Origin: an uncultured Flavobacteriaceae bacterium
Lineage (GTDB): Bacteria > Bacteroidota > Bacteroidia > Flavobacteriales > Flavobacteriaceae
DNA length: 64,000 nt
Direction of reading: 5' to 3'
Assembly: GCA_947487895.1 (NCBI GenBank)
Contig: CANKYF010000018.1
Location: 23,382 to 87,381 of the forward strand
The notes under the pieces were generated by a model. The model was given only the letters and a program-made list of their open reading frames with translations. It searched no databases and was not told the origin of the DNA. Of the stretch, positions 54,007-62,530 are shown piece after piece (the stretch's first letter is position 1; each line of letters begins with the position of its first letter). The translations under genes were made by a program, and so were the position numbers.

Positions 54007-55317
54007 ATGATAACTAAAACGATTTTGAAAAAAGGATACGTATACATATTAGAATGCTCTGACGGAAGCTACTACACAGGTAGCACCATTGACTTAGAAA
54101 AAAGAATTAATGAGCATAAAAATGGTCTAGGGGCAAATCACACTAAAAAAAGACTCCCTGTAAAACTAGTTTTCTTTGAAGAATTTACAAGAATAGATGA
54201 AGCTTTTCAAAGAGAAAAACAAATACAAGGTTGGAATAGAAACAAGAAAGAAGCTTTGATACATAAGAATTATGGCAGTTTGCCTGATTTGTCTATTGCA
54301 TATAGGGATAGAGATATTGTGCCTTCGAGTGCCTCAGGCACCGTGATAGTTTCAGACGATCTGGTGCCTGAGGCACTCGAAGGCACCTCTTCTAATCGAA
54401 AGATCAATAAACAAACCTTCACAAGCAACGGAAAACTTCTACTAACTGGAGAATACGTAGTTCTTGATGGTGCAATATCCTTTGCTGTACCAACAAAATA
54501 CGGACAATCATTAGTTATTGAAGAAACTGAAGATTCAATGATACTTTGGAAAAGTTTTGATGATAAACAACAGCTTTGGTTTGAAGGCAAATTTGAATTA
54601 TCTAATGGAGTCTTGAAACAATTGCAACATGACGAGGTATCAAATAGATTAAAACAAATATTTGAAGCTGTTAACACTTTAAATCCTTCTTTTTTAAAAT
54701 CTAATAAAGGATTTAAAGTTGAAACGCATTTAGATTTCCCTAAAAATTGGGGTCTAGGTACTTCTTCAACTTTAATCAATAATATAGCGCAATGGACTAA
54801 CGTTAATGCCTTTAAACTTTTAGAACTTACTTTTGGAGGTAGTGGTTATGATATTGCCTGCGCACAAAATAATACACCCATAACCTACCAATTAGAAAAT
54901 AAAAGTCCTTTTGTAGAAATAATAGATTTTAACCCAAATTTTAAAGAGCATTTATACTTTGTTTACTTAAACAAAAAACAAAACAGTAGAGAAGGAATAG
55001 CACATTATAAAGCCCAAGATAAAAAGTATTTGAGAGACTCAATTTCAGAAATCAATACTATTACCTCAAAAATTATTTCTAGTAATAACTTAGAAGGCTT
55101 TAAAATTTTAATAGGTAAACATGAAAGTATCATCTCTAAAATCACCAATCAAAAACCCGTAAAAAAGCTGTTTTTTAATGATTTTAATGGAAGTATTAAA
55201 AGTTTGGGTGCTTGGGGTGGCGATTTTATTTTAGTAGCCTCTAACGATAATCCTGAAGCTTACTTTAAAAGCAAAGGTTATACAACAATTATTCCTTATA
55301 AGGATATGGTTTTATAG
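54007..55317 (+). CDS. GIY-YIG nuclease domain fused in frame to a GYDIA-type GHMP kinase
   Basis: 436 residues. Residues 9-92 form a GIY-YIG domain (YVYILE, YYTGST, Arg33, Glu70 in QREKQIQGW). Residues 104-127 are translated from an inverted repeat (VPSSASGT and VPEALEGT). Residues 137-436 are a GHMP kinase with GKLLLTGEYVVLDG, the ATP loop WGLGTSSTLIN (near 257) and GGSGYDIACAQ, which marks the GYDIA family found beside HMG-CoA reductase in Flavobacteriia; a role as a mevalonate-pathway kinase is likely but unproven. There is no ATG between the domains; only GTG or TTG codons could start the kinase separately. The fusion looks like the product of an insertion that removed the kinase start. 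Confidence 0.85.
   Translation: MITKTILKKGYVYILECSDGSYYTGSTIDLEKRINEHKNGLGANHTKKRLPVKLVFFEEFTRIDEAFQREKQIQGWNRNKKEALIHKNYGSLPDLSIAYRDRDIVPSSASGTVIVSDDLVPEALEGTSSNRKINKQTFTSNGKLLLTGEYVVLDGAISFAVPTKYGQSLVIEETEDSMILWKSFDDKQQLWFEGKFELSNGVLKQLQHDEVSNRLKQIFEAVNTLNPSFLKSNKGFKVETHLDFPKNWGLGTSSTLINNIAQWTNVNAFKLLELTFGGSGYDIACAQNNTPITYQLENKSPFVEIIDFNPNFKEHLYFVYLNKKQNSREGIAHYKAQDKKYLRDSISEINTITSKIISSNNLEGFKILIGKHESIISKITNQKPVKKLFFNDFNGSIKSLGAWGGDFILVASNDNPEAYFKSKGYTTIIPYKDMVL
54319..54342 (+). repeat. REP-like hairpin unit 3 (forward, inside the coding frame)
   Basis: Stem GTGCC/GGCAC around TTCGAGTGCCTCA. With unit 4 it makes a perfect 24-bp inverted repeat separated by 20 bases. It encodes VPSSASGT in the fusion frame. 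Confidence 0.9.
54363..54386 (-). repeat. REP-like hairpin unit 4 (reverse, inside the coding frame)
   Basis: Exact reverse complement of unit 3. It encodes VPEALEGT, and a GTG at 54364 is in frame with the kinase. Confidence 0.9.
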
Positions 55318-55350
55318 AGTTTATCTTTCGTTTCTCTTATGCTTAAATTA

Positions 55351-55387
55351 AATAAAAAAATCCTCGCAATGCGAGGATTTTTTTATT
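55351..55387. terminator. Bidirectional terminator between kinase and PpiD-like genes
   Basis: tcctcgc-aat-gcgagga with seven A before it and seven T after it works on both strands. It is placed between two convergent genes. Confidence 0.9.
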
Positions 55388-55402
55388 CTATATTTTGAAA
55401 TC

Positions 55403-57529
55403 TTATTGCACTTGAGACTTTGCTCTGCTATCTTCAATTTCAGCATTTTCTTTTAAAGCATTGTAAAGTTGATTATTAACAGTACTAGATTTTTGTTGCT
55501 CTACTCTGTTTGCTGCTGCTTGATAATTATCTAACTCAACTGCTGGTGTAATTTTAGTAACTTGAACTAAATATACACCATTTTCTCCTTCAATTAAACC
55601 AGAAGTTTCTCCTTCATTCAAACCAAATGCAGTACCAACAACCAATGGTTCTTTACCCGCACCAGAAATAGTTGGGTTTTTCATTGTAATCGCAGATGCT
55701 GTTCTTACTGAAGTACTTTCGGCTGCCGCTAAATCATCTAAAGTAGCAACAGATATTCTATCTTTTAATAATGCTGCTTTCTTTTCTTTTCTTAATATTG
55801 GTAATACTGTTGCACTAGCATTTTCAGTAGACATTAATCCTGCTTTATTCTTAGCTACTATTTGTGCTACTAAGTAACCTCCATTTGACAAACTCCAACG
55901 TTTTACATCACCAACTTCAGTATCTTCTTCAAAAGTCCAGCGTAAAATTTGTCTTTGGTTTCCAATACCAGGTATGCTTTCATCTAAAGCTTTGATACCT
56001 TCTAATGGTCTTACAGTATATTTATTCTCTTCAGCTAATGCCTCAAAATCACCTTTACCACCTTCAATTTCAAACTTAGAGGCATCTCTAAATATTTTTG
56101 AAGAAGTCGTCTCAGAAGGTTCAATCTTTCTTGCTATTGTACCAACTTGTACTGCTCTACTTTTGTCTTTTTGTCCTTCAATTTCTATAATATGAAAACC
56201 AAAAATTGTTTTAACAACTCCTAAGTCACCAACTTTACCTTCAAATTCAAAATCATTAAATTCTGGTACCATAGTATTATAAGGATGCCAATCATAACGA
56301 CCTTCTTTTTCTAAACTTCCCTTATCAGAAGAAAATTCTTTTACCAATTCTGGAAATTTCGATTTATTATTTTTAATAACATTTAACAGGCTATCTGCTC
56401 TTTCTTTAGCTTGATCTTCTGTTAAAGTTACATCTTGAGCAGCACTTCTTGATCCTATAAAAGGTATTAAAATGTGTCTTACTTTAGCAGAATCTGGAAT
56501 TTGCTTTTCTGCTATTAGTTTGGTTACTTTAAAATATCCATTCTCTTTATAAGGACCATAAGTTACTCCAACTTCTAGTTTTATTAAACTATCTGCTACT
56601 TGAGATTGTAAACCAGATTTAAAAAGGAAACGATTATCAAACTTTATATCAGATTTTGAATTGATATACTCTTCATTCTTTTCAACTTTAGAAAACGCTT
56701 CAATCACATCTTTTCTTCCAGTTTCATCAACTAATCTTCCGCTTAAGAAAGTATTTAACTCATTTTTAATAGCATTTTCATCGTCTACAGAAGCTACTTC
56801 TTTAAATTCAACAAATTTAATATCTCTTGTCGCTTCAACTTCAAATTCTTTTCTATGGCTATTGATATAACTAGAAATATCAGATTTAGAAACTTTCACA
56901 GTACTATCAGCTATAGATTTATAAGGCACTTGTACGTACTTAATATCTACTTTATCTCCATCTAACTTATGCTCTAATTCACCTTCTGCTAATGTTCCTG
57001 TTAACCCAGCTCTTACTAAATTGAAATAGTTTTGCTCTAAACCATTTTGAGCTAAAGATTTTTCATAATCTACCCAACTTTGATATCCTTCTGTTGAAGT
57101 ATTTTTTAAATTAGCTATATACTCATTAAGCTTATTTTCATCAAATAAACCAGCTTCATTTGAAAATTGTGGATTAGTTGCCAGTGCCGTTTTAAGTAGA
57201 TCTCTCATTTGGTCTTTCTCAACAGTAATTCCTAACTCTTCAAATTGAGTGCCTAACACACTGTTTCTAACCTCTTGATCCCATACTCTATTCATTACTT
57301 GAGTATTAGTAGCATTTTGTCCTAATCTCTGTTGAGCTACCTCTACTTTTTTAAGAAAATCTTCTCTAGAAATATCTTTTCCGTTTACTGTACCTATTGT
57401 ATTTTGAGATTTACCAGAAAAATTTGCACTTCCATCAAAAAGACCCGATAGTACAAATGCAAATAAAGCCATTGCAATTACTAATATTAACACTAAGGTT
57501 TTTTGTCTAATCTTACTTAAAATTGCCAT
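55403..57529 (-). CDS. PpiD/SurA-like periplasmic peptidyl-prolyl isomerase and chaperone
   Basis: 708 residues. An N-terminal membrane anchor (about 10-32, TLVLILVIAMALFAFVLSG) is followed by a SurA-N-like helical chaperone region (about 45-180), a parvulin domain (about 345-450, VRHILIPF, FPELVKEFSSDKGSLEKEGRYDW, GFHIIEIEGQK) and a C-terminal helical/beta part. This plan matches PpiD, which is anchored in the inner membrane and helps newly exported outer-membrane proteins fold. It is the last gene of the - strand envelope series but is separated from the CBS gene by 156 bp. Confidence 0.9.
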   Translation of the reverse strand: MAILSKIRQKTLVLILVIAMALFAFVLSGLFDGSANFSGKSQNTIGTVNGKDISREDFLKKVEVAQQRLGQNATNTQVMNRVWDQEVRNSVLGTQFEELGITVEKDQMRDLLKTALATNPQFSNEAGLFDENKLNEYIANLKNTSTEGYQSWVDYEKSLAQNGLEQNYFNLVRAGLTGTLAEGELEHKLDGDKVDIKYVQVPYKSIADSTVKVSKSDISSYINSHRKEFEVEATRDIKFVEFKEVASVDDENAIKNELNTFLSGRLVDETGRKDVIEAFSKVEKNEEYINSKSDIKFDNRFLFKSGLQSQVADSLIKLEVGVTYGPYKENGYFKVTKLIAEKQIPDSAKVRHILIPFIGSRSAAQDVTLTEDQAKERADSLLNVIKNNKSKFPELVKEFSSDKGSLEKEGRYDWHPYNTMVPEFNDFEFEGKVGDLGVVKTIFGFHIIEIEGQKDKSRAVQVGTIARKIEPSETTSSKIFRDASKFEIEGGKGDFEALAEENKYTVRPLEGIKALDESIPGIGNQRQILRWTFEEDTEVGDVKRWSLSNGGYLVAQIVAKNKAGLMSTENASATVLPILRKEKKAALLKDRISVATLDDLAAAESTSVRTASAITMKNPTISGAGKEPLVVGTAFGLNEGETSGLIEGENGVYLVQVTKITPAVELDNYQAAANRVEQQKSSTVNNQLYNALKENAEIEDSRAKSQVQ

Positions 57530-57685
57530 ATTGTATATGTGATTTTACCTTTTTAAGGATTTTTGAATTATAAGCTTAAAAATCAATCAAATCTGTATGA
57601 TTGACTCAAATATCGTGCGCGAAAATACCATTTTCTATTTAATAATAAAAGTAGAAATAACCATTAATTAGGTTAAAATATCGTA

Positions 57686-58975
57686 TTAAGCCTCTTCTAA
57701 CACTTTAAGGTTTACTAAATCTATTTTGGTGTTTGAAACTTCTGTTATTGTAAACTGAAAGTTTTCAATCTTTACAACTTCACCTTGTTCTGGAATTTCT
57801 TCGGTATGATTTACAATTAGTCCTCCTAAAGTCTCGTAATTTTCACTTTCAGGAAGGTTTATTTTGTATGTTTCATTTAAATAATCAACTTCTAATCTTG
57901 CAGAAAACACATAATTTTCTTCATCTATCCTCTCTTCAATTAAATCTACCGTATCATGTTCATCTTCAATTTCGCCAAATAGCTCTTCAACAATATCTTC
58001 TACTGTCATAATACCCGATGTACCACCATATTCATCTAAAACAACCGCTATACTTCTTCGTTTTTTTGTAAGCACATTTAGTACATCTTTAATTAGAACC
58101 GTTTCTGGAACAAATTCAACAGGCATCATCATTGATGTAATGTTTTTGTGTTTTTTAAACAATTCAAATGAATGTACGTATCCTAAAATATCATCAATAG
58201 TGTCTTTGTACACCAATATCTTAGTTCTACCACTAGTTATAAAACTTTCAGTTAACGTTTCAATAGATTCTTTAATTTCAACTGCTATGATTTCTGTTCT
58301 AGGTATCATTACCTCTCTAGCCTTTACATCTGAAAACTCTAATGCATTTTGAAATATCTGAATTTCTGAATCTATCTCGTCGTGCTCTTCAACAGATTCC
58401 ATTTGTTCGCTTATGTAATTACCTAGTTCTACTTTTGAAAACGCCATTTGAATCTGATCGCCATCAGTTTTAAAAAACGTTTTTAAAACAAAATCTGAAA
58501 TCCAAATAACTAATTCTGAAACTATGCTAAAAAGCAAATAGAAAACATATGCCGGTAGTGCTAAAATTTTTATAAGTGTATTAGCATATATTTGAAAAAA
58601 CACTTTTGGTAAAAATTCTGCTGTGATTAATATTATAAATGTTGAAATAACTGTTTGCGTCAATAAACTTAAATCTAATAATAAGTAATTGACAAAGTCA
58701 TAATTACTTGGTAACAATGTTTGAAACCAATTAACCAATAAGTCTCCCATAAAAAAACCATAAATAACCAATGCTATATTATTACCAATAAGCATCGTAG
58801 TTATAAATTTTGAAGGTTTTCTTGTGAGTCTTCTTAACACCTTAGCTAGTATACCTTCTTGTTTTTTTTCAATTTCAATATGGATTTTATTTGAAGATAC
58901 GTAAGCTATCTCCATTCCCGAAAAAAACGCCGAAAGCATTAAAGAAACAACTATTATTACAACATAAATAGTCAT
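57686..58975 (-). CDS. CNNM/CBS-domain membrane protein (hemolysin C / CorC family)
   Basis: 429 residues. A CNNM transmembrane domain (about 1-180, four helices), two CBS domains (about 205-325, with REVMIPRTEIIAVE and VVLDEYGGTSGIMTVEDIVEELFGEIEDE) and a CorC_HlyC domain at the end (about 345-425). The family is linked to Mg2+ or Co2+ efflux, and related proteins include GldE of gliding bacteria; which role applies here cannot be told. Its ATG directly follows the stop of the small membrane gene upstream. Confidence 0.9.
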   Translation of the reverse strand: MTIYVVIIVVSLMLSAFFSGMEIAYVSSNKIHIEIEKKQEGILAKVLRRLTRKPSKFITTMLIGNNIALVIYGFFMGDLLVNWFQTLLPSNYDFVNYLLLDLSLLTQTVISTFIILITAEFLPKVFFQIYANTLIKILALPAYVFYLLFSIVSELVIWISDFVLKTFFKTDGDQIQMAFSKVELGNYISEQMESVEEHDEIDSEIQIFQNALEFSDVKAREVMIPRTEIIAVEIKESIETLTESFITSGRTKILVYKDTIDDILGYVHSFELFKKHKNITSMMMPVEFVPETVLIKDVLNVLTKKRRSIAVVLDEYGGTSGIMTVEDIVEELFGEIEDEHDTVDLIEERIDEENYVFSARLEVDYLNETYKINLPESENYETLGGLIVNHTEEIPEQGEVVKIENFQFTITEVSNTKIDLVNLKVLEEA

Positions 58976-59170
58976 TTACTTTTGATTGTTTCTGTCTTGA
59001 AACTTTTTATTAAACCTATTTCTAAAGAAAAACATAAATATTGAAGTAGCTGCTAACAATATGTATGCATAATGTATTTTACCTGTAGTTTGATAGGCTT
59101 CTATTGCCCTATAGATAAATAATGCACCAAAGATTAAATAAACGTATTTAAATATACTGAGATATCTCAT
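58976..59170 (-). CDS. Small membrane protein, unknown
   Basis: 64 residues with two predicted helices (about 5-22 and 33-50) and a basic tail (FFRNRFNKKFQDRNNQK). Its TAA is immediately followed by the ATG of the CNNM/CBS gene, with no base between, so the two are translationally coupled and likely functionally linked. No known domain. Confidence 0.8.
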   Translation of the reverse strand: MRYLSIFKYVYLIFGALFIYRAIEAYQTTGKIHYAYILLAATSIFMFFFRNRFNKKFQDRNNQK

Positions 59171-59223
59171 TCTAAAAATTTAATGTAAAGATAATTAAAA
59201 TAGGAAAGAATTGGTTGAATCTA

Positions 59224-59772
59224 TTAATCTTCAACAGCAAAAATACCATTTACTTCCAAGACTTCAGCATTGGTAAAATCTCCGTTAGAATCAAAGCCAT
59301 TACCGTGTATGATGTCTTGACTAGATTCAAAAGTAACAGGTACGTTTGTGAAAATCCATTGTTTTTTTCTGTCAAAATATAGTTGCTCAGACTTTAAAAC
59401 TCTTTTATCGTGAGTGGTTATAACTACATTTTTTTGTAAATCTATAATGCTAGTAGCATCATAAACCACGGCATAATCTGCTACTATTGTACTTTTTTTA
59501 TTATCATCAAAAATATGAAGTGTGGCGCCTTCAGGAAATTCGTAATACGGAAAATCTCTATTAGAATAATCTAACATTCTCTTTCCTATTAAATGCCTTG
59601 TAATCTTACCAGAATCTGTAAACTTTAAATTAATGTTTTCAGCTTCGCCTATAGGTTCATTCTCTGAAATACCAATTTTTTGTACTTCGTTATAGTTGTC
59701 TTTACAAGAAAAAAACATAGCCGCAGTAAAAACTACGACTATGTTTAGAATATATTTAGTGATTTGTTTCAT
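59224..59772 (-). CDS. lptC: LPS export protein LptC, lipoprotein form
   Basis: 182 residues. The lipobox FFSC (Cys23) replaces the membrane helix seen in E. coli LptC. The rest is a beta-jellyroll with repeated strands (VADYAVVYDATSIIDLQKNVVITT, LKSEQLYFDRKKQWIFTNVPVTFES, IHGNGFDSN) typical of LptC/OstA-like domains. It passes LPS from the LptBFG transporter to LptA in the periplasm. The ABC subunits are not in this window. It lies 35 bp after the TPR gene in an envelope-biogenesis series. Confidence 0.9.
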   Translation of the reverse strand: MKQITKYILNIVVVFTAAMFFSCKDNYNEVQKIGISENEPIGEAENINLKFTDSGKITRHLIGKRMLDYSNRDFPYYEFPEGATLHIFDDNKKSTIVADYAVVYDATSIIDLQKNVVITTHDKRVLKSEQLYFDRKKQWIFTNVPVTFESSQDIIHGNGFDSNGDFTNAEVLEVNGIFAVED

Positions 59773-59807
59773 GTATTGTTTTGAGTATAATAACTCAAAT
59801 ACAGCTG

Positions 59808-61187
59808 TTATATTTTAGGCACTGTAACTGATGTACCAATCCAACATCCAATTTTAATAACCTGTCCAGAACAACCACAAGTAAAAATATCAGCTTTACT
59901 TGGAGCTTTAGCTCTATAATTAGCAACAGACTTAGCTGCATTTTTCTTTTGAGTTGGATCTACTCTTGCTGCTTTTTGAGCTTCTTGAGCAGCTAACCAA
60001 TAAACGGCTCTTTTATTAAATGTAGTATTCCCACAATTGTTAGCACTTGCTGCATACATCCCTGCAATTGATAAGTGAGGACGACCATTTGATGGGTTCA
60101 ATCTTAAAGAATTTCTAAAGTATGTTCTAGCTTGACCATATCTTCCTTTCTTTTTAAGAATTAAACCAATTCTGTTTGCCAAACTAGCCTTCTTAAAGGT
60201 ATCCTCTTCTAAATCATATGACTGTTTAAAATATTTGATAGCTTCGTTTTCTTTTCCATTCTTAAATAATACAGTACCAACAAAATATTTAGTATCAGCA
60301 GAAGGTGCAGCTCCATCATAAGCTTTTACCATTTTTTCGTATAACGGATCATCTGTACAGTCTTTATAATACATTCTACTTACTGCACGTTTTAACCAAA
60401 CACCGTCAGTTTTATGTTCTTCGAAATCTTTAGTATATAATGGAATTAAGTTATCACAATTAGCACGTGGCCCTAATTTCCCATCAATTCCAGATGCAAT
60501 TTTATCATACGCATTTAGTACTTGTCCATAATATTTTTTATACTTTCCTTCTTTTGAAGTTAAAGCAGTTCCTCCTTCTTCTTTAGCTACTAACTTGTTT
60601 AACTTCTCTGAAGCTATTTTTATCTCATCTTCTACTTTTTCAGCAACATCATCATAATTATTGAATAAAGCGGCAGCAGGTTTTTTACCAGCATCGTATA
60701 ATTCAACCATTAAAGAGAAATATGCATATAAACTCTTAGGGTTTTTAAAGTTTTTCTTATCTGTTTTATATACAGCATCAAAACAATCATACAATTCTTG
60801 AGCAGATTTACCTAGTTCTTCTCTATTATCATACATTAATTGACATGACAAAGCTCCATATTTTCCTTTAGGTGTTTTGCTCGAAAAATACTGTGCTCTT
60901 TGATCGTAAAGCTTAATTAAATCATTAATAAATGCTATTTTTTCTGCTCCTGAAGAGTTTTTAATTTTGTGCGTTAATATTTTTTCACCATCAATATAAA
61001 TTGCATTGTTAAACTTTGGACATGTTTCTCTTACAAACATCCAAGGCTCAAAAGCTGCATCATAATTCTTAGCTTTTGCATACTCATGAAATATTGATAG
61101 CTTAGACATACATTCTTCATTTTGCTGTGCAAAACTAAAATTTAGACCTATAAATAACGCTATCAATAAAGTAATTTTCGTCTTCAT
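59808..61187 (-). CDS. TPR-repeat exported protein
   Basis: 459 residues with a signal peptide ending in SFAQ (residue 20). The whole length is helical; clear tetratricopeptide repeats lie near 300-375 (YFVGTVLFKNGKENEAIKYFKQSYDLE, ANRIGLILKKKGRYGQARTYFRNSLRLNP). There are several Cys, including a CGCSG near the C-terminus. It is a probable periplasmic scaffold. Its fixed place between the outer-membrane protein and lptC suggests a role in envelope assembly, but this is not shown by the sequence. Confidence 0.85.
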   Translation of the reverse strand: MKTKITLLIALFIGLNFSFAQQNEECMSKLSIFHEYAKAKNYDAAFEPWMFVRETCPKFNNAIYIDGEKILTHKIKNSSGAEKIAFINDLIKLYDQRAQYFSSKTPKGKYGALSCQLMYDNREELGKSAQELYDCFDAVYKTDKKNFKNPKSLYAYFSLMVELYDAGKKPAAALFNNYDDVAEKVEDEIKIASEKLNKLVAKEEGGTALTSKEGKYKKYYGQVLNAYDKIASGIDGKLGPRANCDNLIPLYTKDFEEHKTDGVWLKRAVSRMYYKDCTDDPLYEKMVKAYDGAAPSADTKYFVGTVLFKNGKENEAIKYFKQSYDLEEDTFKKASLANRIGLILKKKGRYGQARTYFRNSLRLNPSNGRPHLSIAGMYAASANNCGNTTFNKRAVYWLAAQEAQKAARVDPTQKKNAAKSVANYRAKAPSKADIFTCGCSGQVIKIGCWIGTSVTVPKI

Positions 61188-61207
61188 AATAAAAAGTTTT
61201 TCTTTTG

Positions 61208-62530
61208 TTAGTTATACTTTCTTTTCTGGAACCATCGATCGCCCAAAGATAAGCTTAATTGGAAATTAACAAAATTCTCTTGTATTAAATTATTATTTGT
61301 TGTTCCTCGTTTTCCAACCTCAATACCTAAGTTTACATTTGAGATTCCTCCTTTTAATGGTAATCCTACTCCAAAAGACATGCCAAACTCTTTTATTGAC
61401 TCTATATTGCTAGAAGTGAGATCACTAAACTCCATTCCTAAATTTTCAAATCTAATACCAGCTCTATAAACAGCTCTTTTTAAGTAACTATTTAAAGATC
61501 TATAATCTGGTATATAAAAACCTCCTAAAGAAATGGTTGAAGCATCTGTGTATTGTAAAGTATTAATACTATACAAATCATTAGAAAAACTACCAGTGTT
61601 ATGAAACGTATATTCTGTTCCCACAAACCATTTTCTTGGTTTACCTATTCCAACACCTAAAGACACGACAGAGGGCAATGTTAAACCTGTTTCTTTTAAA
61701 CCTGCTGCTTCTAAATTTACATCTACAGAATTCTGAACAAACTCTTGCAGCGTTTCTGAATCTATTGTTACAGTTGCAACAGAGCGTTCATTTTTTGAAG
61801 TTAATTTACTTTCTGGTGCGTAGGTTGCGGTAGCCGATAATTGAAGTTTATTTGTAATTAACTTAGTATAGGCGATACCAAAATTATAATTTAAACCACT
61901 TAAATCTGATCTATTTGCTTCTCTAGATTGAAATTGTATTAGAGAACCATTATCATATAAGAATTCTATAGTACTGTTCCGTATATTTCCAAAATTATAC
62001 TGAGCGTCTATACCAATGCTTAAATCTTTTGTAATTTGATACCCAAAACCTAAAAACGCTTTATTCAAGCCTCCTTGACCTCTAAACCTATTCTGTATAT
62101 TACCTTCAGAATTTAGCGATTCTAATTTATAACCTACAGCAGTATAAGGTCTCAATCCAAAACCGAAACCAAATTTACCAACTGGTATATTTATAGCTAA
62201 ATAATCAAACGATGCAGACTGAGCATTATCACTACCATTCTCAGCCTTCAAATTGGTTGCCGAATAGCCTCCACCAACAGCAAATTTAACCGGCCTGCTT
62301 TCCCCTCCCCAAGATTCAATATTTTTAGTCACATAAGATGCAGGGTTTCGTAAGTTCACATGAATACTATCTATGAAAACACCAATGCCTCCCATACTCC
62401 TATTTTCTACTGTTCCCTTAAATTTAAGGCTTCCTATACCATAAAAAGAATATGGAGAAGCAGTTCCCTCCTGCCCGTAACTTTGAATTGCTATTAAAGC
62501 AATAAAAACTAATACAAGTTTTTTAATCAT
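61208..62530 (-). CDS. Outer-membrane beta-barrel protein, FadL-like or unknown
   Basis: 440 residues. The signal peptide ends near SYGQ (residue 20), followed by ASPYSFYGIGSLKFKGTVENRSMGGIGVF, a pattern seen at the start of FadL-type barrels, then many amphipathic strands (GKFGFGFGLRPYTAVGYKL, LSIGIDAQYNFGNI). It does not end in a C-terminal aromatic residue exactly (QKRKYN), which is unusual. The start overlaps the coaX stop by four bases. Function unknown; a hydrophobic solute pore is one possibility. Confidence 0.8.
   Translation of the reverse strand: MIKKLVLVFIALIAIQSYGQEGTASPYSFYGIGSLKFKGTVENRSMGGIGVFIDSIHVNLRNPASYVTKNIESWGGESRPVKFAVGGGYSATNLKAENGSDNAQSASFDYLAINIPVGKFGFGFGLRPYTAVGYKLESLNSEGNIQNRFRGQGGLNKAFLGFGYQITKDLSIGIDAQYNFGNIRNSTIEFLYDNGSLIQFQSREANRSDLSGLNYNFGIAYTKLITNKLQLSATATYAPESKLTSKNERSVATVTIDSETLQEFVQNSVDVNLEAAGLKETGLTLPSVVSLGVGIGKPRKWFVGTEYTFHNTGSFSNDLYSINTLQYTDASTISLGGFYIPDYRSLNSYLKRAVYRAGIRFENLGMEFSDLTSSNIESIKEFGMSFGVGLPLKGGISNVNLGIEVGKRGTTNNNLIQENFVNFQLSLSLGDRWFQKRKYN

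Larger units (their letters stand above)
53903..54386 (+). mobile_element. Candidate mobile unit: GIY-YIG ORF between two pairs of REP-like hairpins
   Basis: A 484-bp block begins two bases after the HMG-CoA reductase stop and ends just before the kinase-coding part. It has one inverted pair of hairpin units at each end (53903/53981 and 54319/54363) with the GIY-YIG coding region between. The layout recalls REP-RAYT elements, but with a GIY-YIG protein instead of a tyrosine transposase. Mobility is inferred from layout alone. Confidence 0.5.

Noticed and set aside
54270..54779. 169-codon frame on the - strand opposite the kinase fusion
   Set aside because: Composition rich in Ser and Pro from reading the opposite strand of a GHMP kinase; no motif.
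54007..55317. Two separate genes (nuclease and kinase) joined by a sequencing error
   Set aside because: No frameshift is needed: one uninterrupted frame covers both, the join falls exactly on a perfect inverted repeat, and no ATG is available for the kinase alone. A GTG start inside the repeat remains possible.
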